A stretch of DNA of 64,000 bases from Symsagittifera roscoffensis (taxonomy: Eukaryota; Xenacoelomorpha; Acoela; Convolutidae), in the NCBI RefSeq assembly GCF_963678635.1, contig NW_026970664.1, positions 1-64,000 on the forward strand, read 5' to 3'. The notes under the pieces were generated by a model. It was given only the letters and a program-made list of their open reading frames with translations, searched no databases and had not been told where the DNA came from. Both the position numbers and the translations under genes were made by a program. Shown here piece by piece: positions 1 to 11,940 of the stretch (positions are counted from its first letter, which is position 1; each line of letters starts with the position of its first letter).

Positions 1-76
1 AAAAAATAAGAATCGTAAGTTTTTGTGTTTTTAAGTGCATGGCCGTTTTTAAGATCAAACTTTTTATTATTACTAT

Positions 77-1140
77 CTAAGTCAAAGATTTAGTCACTTT
101 AATGATAAATTTTGCTTTTAATTGAGAATTTACTGCGGGGTCAATGTCAGACGGTAAAGTTTCCATGGAACAGATGATTGGGTGATCATAGTGTATTATT
201 GAAATTTGATTAGATATTTGTGCAATGAAGCGGTTATGTTTGTGATGGTCTGATTTTGGTAATTTCAATAAGTTTTTGTGCAATTGTGAGTTGGTGAAAG
301 ATACTTTCGGAATGTGCATTATCATCACTTGTTCTTCTAATAGGGTTTGTAAAATTGTATAAGGAAGGCCAGCAAAGGTGCCAATAAGGGCACATTCGTC
401 GACGTATGTGTTTTTTCGGGTCTGGGTTTCTGTACTGTCGTACGTATACTGGGAGAAGAATGGTTGTTAACTAAAAATTGTGGAATGTTACTGTGACGGG
501 TTGATTGCTTCTAATAAGACGTGAGGATGATTGGCGGTTAAGCAATCATTGTGGTGGGTTATTGGGGCATTTGCGTTTCAAAAGATTGCATTGTGCAAGT
601 GGGTGCATTGCGAATAGAAGGTTTGGATGATTCTGAGGTTGAGGGGGAGTGAGTTACTAAATGAATAGTGAGTGGGTTGTTAGTGAGGTGAATTTGTTTA
701 TTGATGACGTTGTCAAGATTATGCTCAAGTTGGTCATCAGTCATGAGGCTGGAGACAACAGAGGTGTGAACGGAAAGAGGGGAAGAATGGGGGTAGCATC
801 GGTGTGTGACGAGCTGGAAGTGGAATTTACATCAGGGTAGAGGGAGTTATTGGTTATAAAAGTGGCTGTGAGAAATTAGTGGGAATTGGCTCGGAATCTA
901 AAAATGCATCGGGTGTATCCATTGCATGGTTATCTGAATTCGAGTTAGTGCCAAAAACAGTTTGGATTGTGTCATCAGAGTTGATGTTCGGTGAGTTAGA
1001 CGAAAAGGTAGAAAACTGGTGCTGAAAGGGTTGAGGAAAAGAGGTGAGGTCTGAGATGGATACGAGAGTTTTTTGTCGGTGGAATTTGGAGAAATAGGAA
1101 TAAAAACAATTGGGGGATCCGATCTTGAGGCCCACTTTGG
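77..1140 (-). pseudogene. Ser/Thr/Pro-rich retroelement structural-ORF remnant, copy 1
   Basis: Three minus-strand open segments follow one another: 1135-854 (93 aa, starting MGLKIGSPNC), 744-559 (61 aa, starting MTDDQLEHNL) and 328-77 (83 aa). They differ in frame or are separated by stops. Composition is rich in Ser, Thr, Pro, Asn and Gln, like the low-complexity tail found in the third ORF of the retroelements further right (37680-37980). The first two segments are duplicated at 6073-5792 and 5682-5497 with few changes. No catalytic motif is visible. Assignment to a retroelement structural protein rests on composition and context, not on a domain. Confidence 0.4.
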
Positions 1141-1649
1141 ATTAAAAAGACCATTATTCTAAGAACAAAATTTTGTTGTGAGTGGTTGTTCTATTAGTAA
1201 CTTATATGTTTTATCAGTTTTTTATGACTGAAACGCTATATGTGATTTGGATCTTCGTTAGATATTGTTGTTTCGGTGCATGCGTTGTGCTACGAAGAGT
1301 TAATTTCTATAGTTTTTGTGGTGTTTTTGGTAAGGGATGATTTATATGTTATATTTACATAATTTATGAGTCACTATATGAAAATTTATATGTGTTCAAA
1401 ATATTTATAAATTATTTAAATCTGATTGAGCTGTGGGGGTAGAATTTGTAATGACATGTGATGTATCATTCATATTTTTTGTATAGTCTTGCTGATAGCT
1501 TTTCAATAAATTCGCTAAGTTGTGCATCGAGAAGGATTTTACAACTGATGCGGAAAAATTTCAAAAAAAAACCTGCGATTAACATTCATGCTATGCTATT
1601 TTGTGTTATGTCATGTGTGTGCTTTGTACATATGTTATAGGTTCCTCTA

Positions 1650-3204
1650 AGTAGGAGGAAGTGCAATTCAATTGCAAAATAAACATTGCGTATAAGATAA
1701 CCAATTTTTCTAAGATGTAATAGTGCCATCTAGAAAAACTAGGAGTTTCTTTTTATGGATGGAAAACTAAAGACATTGATTGTTGAATTATGCTGTGGGC
1801 GATTATTGTCTCCATTCAGATATACTCTTTGATTTCCTTAAAAATATTCAATGTAATCTAGTGTCTAGATATCGGAGAAACCGGCTGTTTCAGCAATTTT
1901 CCGAAAATTTTGGTCTATTGATTGTCGTTGGACGGTATCCGCCTTTGTAAGGAAATCTTGAAATGATGACATTAATAATCTGATGTTTTAACTCTGGTTT
2001 TGAGTACATACGATATATTGTAGATCTTTATTAGGGTTACCAGTTATTGTGCGGATGCTTTCGGATAAAATTTTTTTAAAAATGGCCTTGAAGTGGGGAA
2101 TGGTGCGAGAAGATAAAATTTATCCTCATTTGGACTAAGCTGAACTACATTGTGACTATGGTTTGATCCCCATGGGACAGCTGTATCTCGAAATTATGTT
2201 CTTCGTGGTAATGTGTCTACAAAATTTATTTTGCTTTTATATATTTCGTTTGTAGCATCTTTTATCTTCATATACCTATAGTGATGAGACTTTCTTAGTG
2301 CATGTGTACTACCAAAGGATGTTTCCTGCGTAATCAGTAAAATTTGAGCAATTACGGGATACTAGGTATCCTGCATAGGGTAGTTTTGGAACGGCTAATG
2401 CTAGAGATTGTAGTATTTGTGTTCCTTCTAATTCACATAAGTGTTGTAATATTTCAAGTTCGGATAGTGACATTTCTTGAAAAATTTGACGAATGGTGTA
2501 GTCAAGTTTCATATCAAGGTGAATGTCGTAGTGAATTGTGCCAAGCTATGGTTTGGTCTTTAGTGATAATTCTATTAGCCCTGTAGTGTCACGATTTTCT
2601 GAAGGAGTTTTCTTCCAGTGTTTCTTTTGTTTTTGTAAAATCTAACTGGGATATAGGTTTGTTCATCCTCTCTGTTTTTACTCGGATGTGAGATGGGTTT
2701 TATTCGTTTTACTGTTTTCATATCAAATCTTTTTTCGTATTCAAATAGTAATTTTGAGTACTGTATGCGAAAAAGTGGTTTTGGATATTCACATGCTATT
2801 TCTATTTCAGGGTGTATTTGAAAACGTGATAATTTGTTTTTTTATTCGTTGTAAGTTCTTTTTTGAGTTTTGATTTAATAATTTTTCAAGTATTTCCATG
2901 GTGTTGTTCAAGTTGTGCTGGATGTGCGGACTCTGAAACTTGAACTTTTACTTTGATTATTTTCTTGGTACGTTATAATTTGATTTTTTGCAGTCTTCAG
3001 CATCAAGATGTAGTAGTCTTTCGAAACCACTCTGGTCGAGTTTATTTTTGTTTCCATTTGAGACTTGAGAACAATGTACTTTTTTTCAGGAATTTTTTCT
3101 GTGAATTTATAACCTGTGAGAGTCGTAGCGCGAGCTTTTGAAAGAAGAGTTACAATTTTAACTTTTGATACAATTTCCGGTGGTTCTGATTCACTTTGGT
3201 TCAC
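1650..3204 (-). pseudogene. Possible retroelement envelope-like ORF remnant, copy 1
   Basis: On the minus strand, 3204-2908 encodes 98 aa (starts MNQSESEPPEIV, Lys/Thr-rich). Then 2512-2309 encodes 67 aa with a Leu-rich stretch (EILQHLCELEGTQ) followed by Cys-containing, aromatic-rich sequence (YLVSRNCSNFTDYAG). Interrupted frames continue to about 1650. The order, a Ser/Pro-rich segment downstream and the cysteine pattern would fit a membrane glycoprotein of an LTR element. I see no unambiguous signal peptide or furin site, so the label is inference. Unit 2 retains only the 5790-7300 part. Confidence 0.25.
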
Positions 3205-3324
3205 CTTACAAGGAAAAAAGGGTTGTTCAAAGTTTAATAGCCTAATCTCTTTTTTGTGTATTTATCGTAACTATCGTAAGTAGTATATGTCGGGGCAGTT
3301 CAGCGCGAGGGGGGTTCAGTGCAG

Positions 3325-5336
3325 ATTTCAAGGTTTTTGATAGTAAGATGGTCAGTTTCGAGGAAATATTTCAAGAAATTTTGGCACCGGATTTTGCCAT
3401 TCAGCAACGCTGAAGATCTCAAACGGGAATATTAAAAACCCTATGATTTAGGTAAGGAAATAGGTTTCTCAACATTTTATAGTAAGTTTTGGATGGTAAT
3501 TCTCAGATGGTATCTTTCTGAGCAGAAAAATCTCAAATTTTGGGGAAAAATCCTGCGTTTTTTGGAAGTTTTTTTTAAAAATCTCAAATTGATGACCAAT
3601 TTTGTAATCGATCTTCTTCTAGTTGTGAAAAAAACTATACTAGGTGAAAACTTGTTTTGTTGATTGATTCGTATCATATTGAGACAATGATTCAAATTTT
3701 GATTAAAAGCAAAGATGATAAGATTTGATCTAAATGCGTGTTACATAGTGTTGTGGAGACCAGAAACAAAGCTCAGATACGTTGAGTTTCTGGTGAAACT
3801 TTCGAGTTTTTGGAAGGTTACTATCAAAAACTATAAACTTTGAATCAGTGAAGTGAAATGTTTCATAAGAGAATCAGCGTCTGACCAACTTTTCCAATTA
3901 ACACCTTTTATATGAAAAATTAAATACTTTTATTCTAGCTAAATTGATTTTTTTAAAACTTCATTTCAATTGATCGGTCATAATACAATTCTTAAAAATT
4001 TTTCGAGCAAAGCTCATAATTCAACTCTTCCTCTTTTTTTTTGTGAATGATCAACACAAAATTGAACAAACCTACAAGTTCTGAGAAATAATTCACTTTG
4101 AGTAGAGTAAATTTAAGTAATTGATTAAAATGGAACGTTTTCATGTTGAAATTAAATAAATAAGGGGTGAAAAATTTTAAAACTATATTAGATTGTGGAT
4201 GAATAGAAACCAAACCTTCTTCATAACTGATCACTATCTCTCTTTCGCTTTTACAACATATCTTGTCATGAATGTTCTAACAAAGTTATTTTTTTAAAAG
4301 TTTTTCCTGCTTTCTGCTTTATATAGGTTTCTGCCTTTGAACTCACTTTGTATGAAAATTTAGTCAGAACTGTGGAATTTAGGGGCAAATTAATATCGAT
4401 TGATACTAACATTTTGCTGGTAGAGGAAAAATTTGAAATGCAATCGTCTAAATATTACCCTGTATTTTGAACTTGCTTACTTTCAGCAGAATCCAAATAT
4501 CTTCTTCAGTTGTTACTGTAAATTGTTCAGCAAACAATAGATTTTTCTACTCACTAACTATCATTTTCACGCAAAATACTTCGAGATTTTTGTCTGAAAT
4601 TTCTCAAAATTATTCTAATGAGATAGAATTGGAACCAATTGAAGCATTCAAACTGAAAAACATAAGTATATGTTAGAAATGAGAATGTACAGAGGTACTT
4701 ATACGAAAATTTTTGAGAACAAATCTGTTGATTTTTATCTGAAAAGCTTCGATATTTTTTCTGCACTAGACTTTTTAGTTATTCAGTAAAAAACAAGTAA
4801 AAATAAGCAAAGAAACCGAGCTATGAACTTGTTTTCGAACAAAACTCAGAACATTGACTCAGAAAACAAAATCCAGGTATGAATTGTACCAACTGGACAA
4901 AACTTTCAAATACTAAAGCAAAATTCATTGAGCAAAAATCTAATGTTCCGCCTTTTTTCTAATGAAAAACAACTGAAGCTTGCAAGAGCAGAAATAAGAA
5001 TTTCACAGTACGTTTGATATTGATTTGTGCTTCATTTGTTAACTTCAGTAAGAGTTATTTTTACTGGGTTACACATAATTAAGAATACTTAAGTGTTTTT
5101 ATGTTGGATTTTTTCCTAAACATAGCCTAAATACATAAACCAAATTGAAGCAAAATAACCTCAAAACTCCTAAAGAATCAAATTGAATTTCTATTTTGTT
5201 TTGTCAGAAAGCTTCAATTTTCTTGGTTTTGTCTTGATCTGCCAATTTCAGATTGATTCTATTTTGAGCGAAAACTTACTCGGAATACTTTATCATTTCA
5301 ACGATCCTTTGAACATCCAAAGCAAAGCGGCATCAG
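3325..5336 (-). repeat. R repeat, copy a
   Basis: This interspersed repeat matches 7306-8877, about 30470-32440, 38520-39470 and the reverse complements of 40900-42920 and 44680-46760. The strand given is that of the conserved reading frames in the better copies. Here those frames are broken: 4766-4554 covers the conserved region mainly in a shifted frame, and 4234-3992 is an 80-aa segment (MISYEEGLVSIHPQSN) matching the downstream exon. The right end stops at the tandem-duplication junction. Confidence 0.7.
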
Positions 5337-8300
5337 TCGACGTATGTGTTTTTTCGGGTCTGGGTTTCTGTACTGTCGTACGTATACTGGGAGAAGAATG
5401 GTTGTTAACTAAAAATTGTGGAATGTTACTGTGACGGGTTGATTGCTTCTAATAAGACGTGAGGATGATTGGCGGTTAAGCAATCATTGTGGTGGGTTAT
5501 TGGGGCATTTGCGTTTCAAAAGATTGCATTGTGCAAGTGGGTGCATTGCGAATAGAAGGTTTGGATGATTCTGAGGTTGAGGGGGAGTGAGTTACTAAAT
5601 GAATAGTGAGTGGGTTGTTAGTGAGGTGAATTTGTTTATTGATAACGTTGTCAAGATTATGCTCAAGTTGGTCATCAGTCATGAGGCTGGAGACAACAGA
5701 GGTGTGAACGGAAAGAGGGGAAGAATGGGGGTAGCATCGTTGTGTGACGAGCTGGACGTGGAATTTACATCAGGGTAGAGGGAGTTATTGGTTATAAAAG
5801 TGGCTGTGGGAAATTAGTGGGAATTGGCTCGGAATCTGAAAATGCATCGGGTGTATCCATTGCATGATTATCTGAAGTCGAGTTAGTGCCAAAAACAGTT
5901 TGGATTGTGTCATCAGAGTTGATGTTCGGTGAGTTAGACGAAAAGGTAGAAAACTGATGCTGAAAGGGTTGAGGAAAAGAGGTGAGGTCTGAGATGGATA
6001 CGAGAGTTTTTTGTCGGTGGAATTTGGAGAAATAGGAATAAAAACAATTGGGGGATCCGATCTGGAGGCCCACTTTGGATTAAAAAGACCATTATTCTAA
6101 GAACAAAATTTTATTGTGAGTGGTTGTTCTATTAGTAACTTATATGTTTTATCAGTTTTTTATGGCTGAAACGCTATATGTGATTTGGATCTTCGTTAGA
6201 TATTGTTGTTTCGGTGCATGCGTTGTGCTACGAAGAGTTCATTTCTATAGTTTTTGTGGTGTTTTTGGTAAGGGATGATTTATATGTTATATTTACATAA
6301 TTTATGAGTCACTATATGAAAATTTATATGTGTTCAAAATATTTATAAATTATTTAAATGTGATTGAGCTGTGGGGGTAGAATTTGTAATGACATGTGAT
6401 GTATCATTCATATTTTTTGTATAGTCTTGCTGATAGCTTTTCAATAAATTCGCTAAGTTGTGCATCGAGAAGGATTTTACAACTGATGCGGAAAAATTTC
6501 AAAAAAAAACCTGCGATTAACATTCATGCTATGCTATTTTGTGTTATGTCATGTGTGTGCTTTGTACATATGTTATAGGTTCCTATAAGTAGTAGGAAGT
6601 GCAATTCAATTGCAAAATAAACATTGCGTATAAGATAACCAATTTTTCTAAGATGTAATAGTGCCATCTAGAAAAACTAGGAGTTTCTTTTTATGGATGG
6701 AAAACTAAAGACATTGATTGTTGAATTATGCTGTGGGCGATTATTGTCTCCATTCAGATATATACTTTGATTTCCTTAAAAATATTCAATGTAATCTAGT
6801 GTCTAGATATCGGAGAAACCGGCTGTTTCAGCAATTTTCCGAAAATTTTGGTCTATTGATTGTCGTTGGACGGTATCCGCCTTTGTAAGGAAATCTTGAA
6901 ATGATGACCTTAATAATCTGATGTTTTAACTCTGGTTTTGAGTACATACGATATATTGTAGATCTTTATTAGGGTTACCAGTTATTGTGCGGATGCTTTC
7001 GGATAAAATTTTTTTAAAAGTGGCCTTGAAGTGGGGAAGGGTGCGAGAAGATAAAATTTATCCTCATTTGGACTAAGCTGTACTACATTGTGACTATGGT
7101 TTGATCCCCATGGGACAGCTGTATCTCGAAATTATGTTCTTCGTGGTAATGTGTCTACAAAATTTATTTTGTTTTTATATATTTCGTTTGTAGCATCTTT
7201 TATCTTCATATACATATAGTGATGAGACTTTCTTAGTGCATGTGTACTACCAAAGGATGTTTCCTGCGTAATCAGTAAAATTTGAGCAATTACGGGATAC
7301 TAGGATACAAAGCTCAGATACGTTGAGTTTCTGGTGAAACTTTCGAGTTTTTGGAAGGTTACTATCAAAAACTATAAACTTTGAATCAGTGAAGTGAAAT
7401 GTTTCATAAGAGAATCAGCGTCTGACCAACTTTTCCAATTAACACCTTTTATATGAAAAATTAAATACTTTTATTCTAGCTAAATTGATTTTTTTAAAAC
7501 TTCATTTCAATTGATCGGTCATAATACAATTCTTAAAAATTTTTCGAGCAAAGCTCATAATTCAACTCTTCCTCTTTTTTTTGTGAATGATCAACACAAA
7601 ATTGAACAAACCTACAAGTTCTGAGAAATAATTCACTTTGAGTAGAGTAAATTTAAGTAATTGATGAAAATGGAACGTTTTCATGTTGAAATTAAATAAA
7701 TAAGGGGTGAAAAATTTTAAAACTATATTAGATTGTGGATGAATAGAAACCAAACCTTCTTCATAACTGATCACTATCTCTCTTTCGCTTTTACAACATA
7801 TCTTGTCATGAATGTTCTAACAAAGTTATTTTTTTAAAAAGTTTTTCCTGCTTTCTGCTTTATATAGGTTTCTGCCTTTGAACTCACTTTGTATGAAAAT
7901 TTAGTCAGAACTGTGGAATTTAGGGGCAAATTAATATCGATTGATACTAAAATTTTGCTGGTAGAGGAAAAATTTGAAATGCAATCGTCTAAATATTACC
8001 CTGTATTTTGAACTTGCTTACTTTCAGCAGAATCCAAATATCTTCTTCAGTTGTTACTGTAAATTGTTCAGCAAACAATAGATTTTTCTACTCACTAACT
8101 ATCATTTTCACGCAAAATACTTCGAGATTTTTGTCTGAAATTTCTCAAAATTATTCTAATGAGATAGAATTGGAACCAATTGAAGCATTCAAACTGAAAA
8201 ACATAAGTATATGTTAGAAATGAGAATGTACAGAGGTACTTATACGAAAATTTTTGAGAACAAATCTGTTGATTTTTATCTGAAAAGCTTAGATATTTTT

Positions 8301-8877
8301 TCTGCACTAGACTTTTTAGTTATTCAGTAAAAAACAAGTAAAAATAAGCAAAGAAACCGAGCTATGAACTTGTTTTCGAACAAAACTCAGAACATTGACT
8401 CAGAAAACAAAATCAAGGTATGAATTGTACCAACTGGACAAAACTTTCAAATACTAAAGCAAAATTCATTGAGCAAAAATCTAATGTTCCGCCTTTTTTC
8501 TAATGAAAAACAACTGAAGCTTGCAAGAGCAGAAATAAGAATATCACAGTACGTTTGATATTGATTTGTGCTTCATTTGTTAACTTCAGTAAGAACTATT
8601 TTTACTGGGTTACACATAATTAAGAATACTTAAGTGTTTTTATGTTGGATTTTTTCCTAAACATAGCCTAAATACATAAACCAAATTGAAGCAAAATAAC
8701 CTCAAAACTCCTAAAGAATCAAATTGAATTTCTATTTTGTTTTGTCAGAAAGCTTCAATTTTCTTGGTTTTGTCTTGATCTGCCAATTTCAGATTGATTC
8801 TATTTTGAGCGAAAACTTACTCGGAATACTTTATCATTTCAACGATCCTTTGAACATCCAAAGCAAAGCGGCATCAG
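5337..8877. repeat. Tandem segmental duplication, unit 2, with a 1.4-kb deletion
   Basis: This is a near-identical copy of 398-2360 joined directly to a near-identical copy of about 3766-5336. The segment corresponding to about 2360-3765 is missing; the novel junction lies near 7300-7312, where GGGATACTAG meets the ACAAAGCTCAG sequence. After 8877 the R repeat continues with sequence that unit 1 lacks, so unit 2 holds the longer R copy. Confidence 0.9.
5497..6073 (-). pseudogene. Ser/Thr/Pro-rich retroelement structural-ORF remnant, copy 2
   Basis: This is the second copy of the 559-1135 remnant, produced by the tandem duplication. The 93-aa segment (6073-5792) differs from copy 1 at a handful of residues, for example GLQ for GLK near the start and SDSEP for LDSEP near the end. 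The 61-aa segment (5682-5497) is unchanged at the protein level. The two are separated by stops as in copy 1, so the breaks predate the duplication. Confidence 0.45.
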
Positions 8878-9560
8878 AAACTGAATTTGCTGAGAACCTT
8901 CAGGAAAAATTTCTGAACCAGATAACACTATGTTCTAGTTTGAACCTTAAACTTTGAATTTGAACTAAATTTCTATGCAGACTAATGTATAAAAACATCT
9001 GGAAATATTCAAGGTCCAACAAAATTATCCAAACTTTTATATGTTCTATGTCAGTTATCAAAAACAGCAAAAAATTATCGTTTTCTATACATAGGCAACC
9101 ATTTCTCTGCTTAAGAACGCGCTCTTCTATGAACTCAATCAAATACACTAAGCTAGGAATTTTGTACAATGATAGCAGGGCAAAACGAATCAATTAGTGG
9201 ATGTCTAACAACTATCCAATACATTATTCTTACAATTTTATAAAAAAAACCTTTTCATTTATTAGCTCAAAATATTTACTTTAGCTGCAATTTAAAGCAA
9301 CAAAATCCCCGTGAGCTAAACATCTTTCCAGTTTTCACTGTAGATTAAAAAATTTTGGACCAATTTCTGATGAGACTTTCAAAATAATTTGGGTCCGAGT
9401 AAAACTCAATTTGGATTTATCATCAAATAGAACCTTTGGTCAAAAGCATAACTGAACGCTTAAGATATGAGTTGAAGTTATTTCGTTGTCTTTAATAATA
9501 TATTTCAGTTTTTTAAAAATTGTTAAGTATTCCAAATTTTTTCATGATGGAAACTTTCAG
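7306..9560 (-). repeat. R repeat, copy b
   Basis: Near-identical to copy a up to 8877, then continues to about 9560, where it meets the polB zinc-finger remnant at 9639-9890. Sequence at 8880-9040 (CTGAATTTGCTGAGAACC, GGTCCAACAAAATT) is also found reverse-complemented at 18690-18830. The ORF 7774-7562 repeats the MISYEEGLVSIHPQSN segment and 8307-8095 repeats the 70-aa segment of copy a. Confidence 0.7.
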
Positions 9561-9638
9561 TAAAACTATTATTTATCAGAAGTTCGGATGTTTGAGGCCC
9601 ACCAAGATCCATGCTCGTTGCTTCAGGGTGAAGCAACA

Positions 9639-9890
9639 CTACCCAGCCCAATAAATAAGTGTTTTCGAAAGCTGCTGAGCGTGTTTCTCATCGCCATGAT
9701 TAAAATATTCTTGACAAGAATAGTGCTTCTTCTTGATATGAATATTAAGTTCCTCCCTGCTAAAATTATTAAAATTTGAAATTGGAAACTTCAGAACTCC
9801 ACAAGTTTTACGACGTTTTGATGCATTTGACGGATGTAATACCTCTGACGGATGTAATTCAACTCTTTCGTTTCTACTCAGTGACGACAT
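9639..9890 (-). pseudogene. Orphan Maverick polB N-terminal zinc-finger fragment, copy A
   Basis: An 83-aa minus-strand frame starts MSSLSRNERVEL and carries SKRRKTCGVLKF followed by EELNIHIKKKH. The same pattern (SLNRN-K-V-C..., KRR-TCGVLKC-NCNF, EELN-HIKKKH) occurs at 17880-18164 and, more diverged, at the start of the long polB pseudogene (24339-23920). It therefore represents the N-terminal zinc-binding region of a Maverick DNA polymerase. Several zinc-ligand cysteines are lost here. The polymerase body is absent: within about 80 bp downstream the sequence becomes R repeat. A stand-alone zinc-finger gene is an alternative. Confidence 0.55.
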
Positions 9891-10230
9891 CTCAATAAGT
9901 AGAGAAAGATCTTAAGAACAAATAGGAGATTAAGATAGCCTCGAAAGTTTCATTAGGATAATTACACTCATTTTGAGTAAAATCGAAAAGTGAATAAAAT
10001 AAATGTTAACAGCTATGCAAATTATAGAATAATTGCTTTTAATGTACAAAAAAATAGAGTAAAAGTAAATTTCTTTGCTGTTATTCTTAAGAAAAATCAA
10101 TTAATCACAATCGAGTAATCTTTCAAAAACTCAGTGTCCAACATTTTCTTAAAATGATTTTTTTGTTAATTTTTAAAAATTTTTATTCATTATTTGAAAA
10201 ATTTCTACCCTAAGACTTTTGAATATCCTC
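9891..10230. other. Intergenic control region, copy A
   Basis: AT-rich DNA lies between the divergent zinc-finger fragment (minus) and the two-exon gene (plus). By comparison with 24340-24770 this position should hold a divergent promoter. In this copy I find no TGACGTCA palindrome; those sit in the neighbouring copy at 11085-11260. Confidence 0.35.
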
Positions 10231-10239
10231 GAGTTACCT

Positions 10240-10713
10240 TACAAGAAAATTCTAATTGATTTCCTTATTGATGAAAAAGATGTTGAATCTTACTTTTATC
10301 ACAATTTTTTGGACGTTTGGTTAGTACAAAATTTTGAGTTATCCGACAAAGTAAAGGTTGCTTTAGAGAGCTTTACTCAATCAAAAGGTTTACTTTTGAG
10401 CCGAATATTGAGTATCGAGGCTTAAAATTTACGGCTGATTTTCATTTGACAAGGTAAGAAGTTTTATTTATTTTAGAAAGTTAATCAAAAAATTGTATGA
10501 TAAAATTTCAGAGACTCTTTTTATTCCCTACCCAATTCTCAAATTTGTCAAAACTCCAGGGCAAAGTTATTTTTTCCTCTAGTTGTTCCAAGACGTTTGA
10601 AGTTCAAAACCTTTCAAGATAAGGTTTGGAATGAGATTTCAAGAGATTTGCTTGGAAAATTTCATCAATTTCGAGATATCCTCTCAAATTTACATCATAA
10701 TCAAAAAACTTGA
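10240..10713 (+). CDS. Two-exon gene of unknown function in Maverick interior, copy A
   Basis: Exon 1 runs to ACAAG at 10453. A 58-bp intron (GTAAGAAG at 10454 to TTTCAG at 10511) follows. Exon 2 (10512-10713) is fully open for about 66 codons (starts DSFYSLPNSQICQ after the split Arg codon, contains FQDKVWNEISRDLL, ends at TGA 10711-10713). Exon 1 encodes LIDFLIDEKDVES and then, after one frame change near 10340, ends GLKFTADFHLTR in the frame that joins exon 2. The product would be basic, Phe- and Lys-rich, with no signal peptide or membrane segment. Degenerate paralogues lie at 11400-11800 and 24770-25230; both have lost the GT donor, so this copy alone keeps the splice signals. I do not recognise a family. 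The true start (an upstream exon, or TTG/ATG near 10219) is uncertain. Confidence 0.5.
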
Positions 10714-10773
10714 CTAACTACTCAAAAATCAACAAATTCTCATTGCATCTATAAAAACATTTTAAACGAGGTG

Positions 10774-10881
10774 ATGAGAAAACTTGTGGAAATGCTAATT
10801 TTATTAAATTATTTCTTTTGTACTTACATTGGCAATGTTTTTTATTTTTACAGCAAACAACTTATTATCATTAAATTATGA
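10774..10881 (+). CDS. Short single-pass membrane peptide, copy A (truncated)
   Basis: An ATG at 10774 opens a 35-codon frame (starts MRKLVEMLILLN, ends at TGA 10879-10881). It is a short basic head followed by a hydrophobic stretch. The same head-plus-membrane pattern is found at 11941 (start codon changed to AAG), 25322 (49 aa) and, on the minus strand, 17093-16836 (85 aa). It follows the two-exon gene by about 60 bp, as in the other plus-strand copies. Function unknown; a Maverick-encoded or captured small membrane protein is the simplest reading. Confidence 0.4.
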   Translation: MRKLVEMLILLNYFFCTYIGNVFYFYSKQLIIIKL

Positions 10882-10979
10882 GATTTCCTTTTTGTAGATT
10901 GTTAACTATTTGGAAGATTTAGGTAATTAAAGGGGTCCTCTGATTGGATACACCACCATATCTTTTTTGTTATGTTTTG

Positions 10980-11380
10980 CAAAATAAGGATTAGTAAGAC
11001 TTGCAACAAAAATCGATTGACTATTTCTGATTGGCAAACAATATTATTGATATAATCCAATAAAAAAGCGTGTTTATTTTAACAATGACATCATCGCCTT
11101 TGCAATTATATTTTATAATTATCTCGCCATTCTTTGAATAGAAGTGGCATCACCGCCCAAGCATTTCCTTTTATGGTGATGACGTCGTCATTTTTTGAAT
11201 AGAAATTACGTCACCACCCACGCAATTTTCCTTCTATGGTATGACGTCATCACCTACAAAGTTTCCTTCGAAAGTTCTAGAATTTTCCAGAACAATTTTC
11301 AATCAAACAGAAATCAGCAGTTTCTAGACAATACTTCGGATTAGATATAATGATTATGATCATTATAATCAATATGTCAA
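10980..11380 (+). promoter_or_regulatory. Control region, copy B, with TGACGTCA-type palindromes
   Basis: This tract corresponds to 24440-24720, the region upstream of the long polB pseudogene. It contains TGACATCA at 11085, TGACGTCGTCA at 11180, TACGTCAC near 11206 and a perfect TGACGTCA at 11242-11249. These sit in imperfect repeats of about 60 bp that also share TTTTATGGT, TTTGAATAGAA and CACCNCCNACGCAATT blocks. TGACGTCA is the consensus for CREB/ATF-type bZIP factors. Its use here as an enhancer is inference. Confidence 0.5.
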
Positions 11381-11394
11381 TTAAAAACATCTGA

Positions 11395-11830
11395 TTTTCC
11401 TCCAGTTACTCTACAAGAAAAAAAATGTTCCGTAATCGATGAATTAGATGTAGTATCTTAATTTTTTAAAATTTTTTTGGACGTTTATTTTTTCCAAAAT
11501 AGAGTTCCCCGACTATGTAAAGGCCTATTTAGAGAAATTTAATCAATCAAAGAGTTTACTTTTGAACCGAGTATTGAGTATCAAAGCTTAAAACTGACTA
11601 CTGAATTAGACTTGACGAGGAAAATTTCTTTCTACTCTCAAAAATTTGAAACTGATCAAAACATTGTATGATAACATATCAGAGACCTTTTAATTCCCTA
11701 CATGATTCTAAAATTTGTCAAAATTCCCCACCAAAAACCTTTATTCCTCCATTTTTCAAAAGTATTCCAAAGTTCATAATCCTGCATGCTTAGGTTTGAA
11801 ATAGAACTTCCATGGGTTTGCCTTAAAAAA
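11395..11830 (+). pseudogene. Degenerate two-exon gene, copy B
   Basis: The sequence matches 10230-10700 at DNA level: a TTACTCTACAAG start block preceded by a good acceptor (TTTCCTCCAG), a GAATTAGATGTAG core corresponding to the DEKDV region, and a conserved AGACC.TTTTAATTCCCTAC second exon. Frameshifts break exon 1, and the donor reads GAGGAAAATT instead of a GT site, so it is non-functional as read. It lies about 1.2 kb from copy A, indicating a local tandem duplication of the gene pair. Confidence 0.5.
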
Positions 11831-11940
11831 CTCATCAGTGCGAGCTATTTCTCAAACTTCTTTCAAAATCAAAAACTTTGACCATCTTTTCAGAAGTCAA
11901 CAGTTTTCATTGATTATAAATAAAAAATCTAATTGCCTTA

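Larger units (their letters stand above)
398..5336. repeat. Tandem segmental duplication, unit 1 (about 4.94 kb)
   Basis: The sequence from about 398 (TCGACGTATGTG...) recurs at 5337 with only scattered single-base differences, giving a period of 4939 bp over the first 1.96 kb. The unit joins minus-strand retroelement remnants (398-3270) to an R repeat (about 3325-5336). Both copies of the R part end in GCGGCATCAG (near 5335 and 8876); unit 2 starts directly after the first. Near identity implies a recent event or gene conversion. An assembly artefact is possible. Confidence 0.9.
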
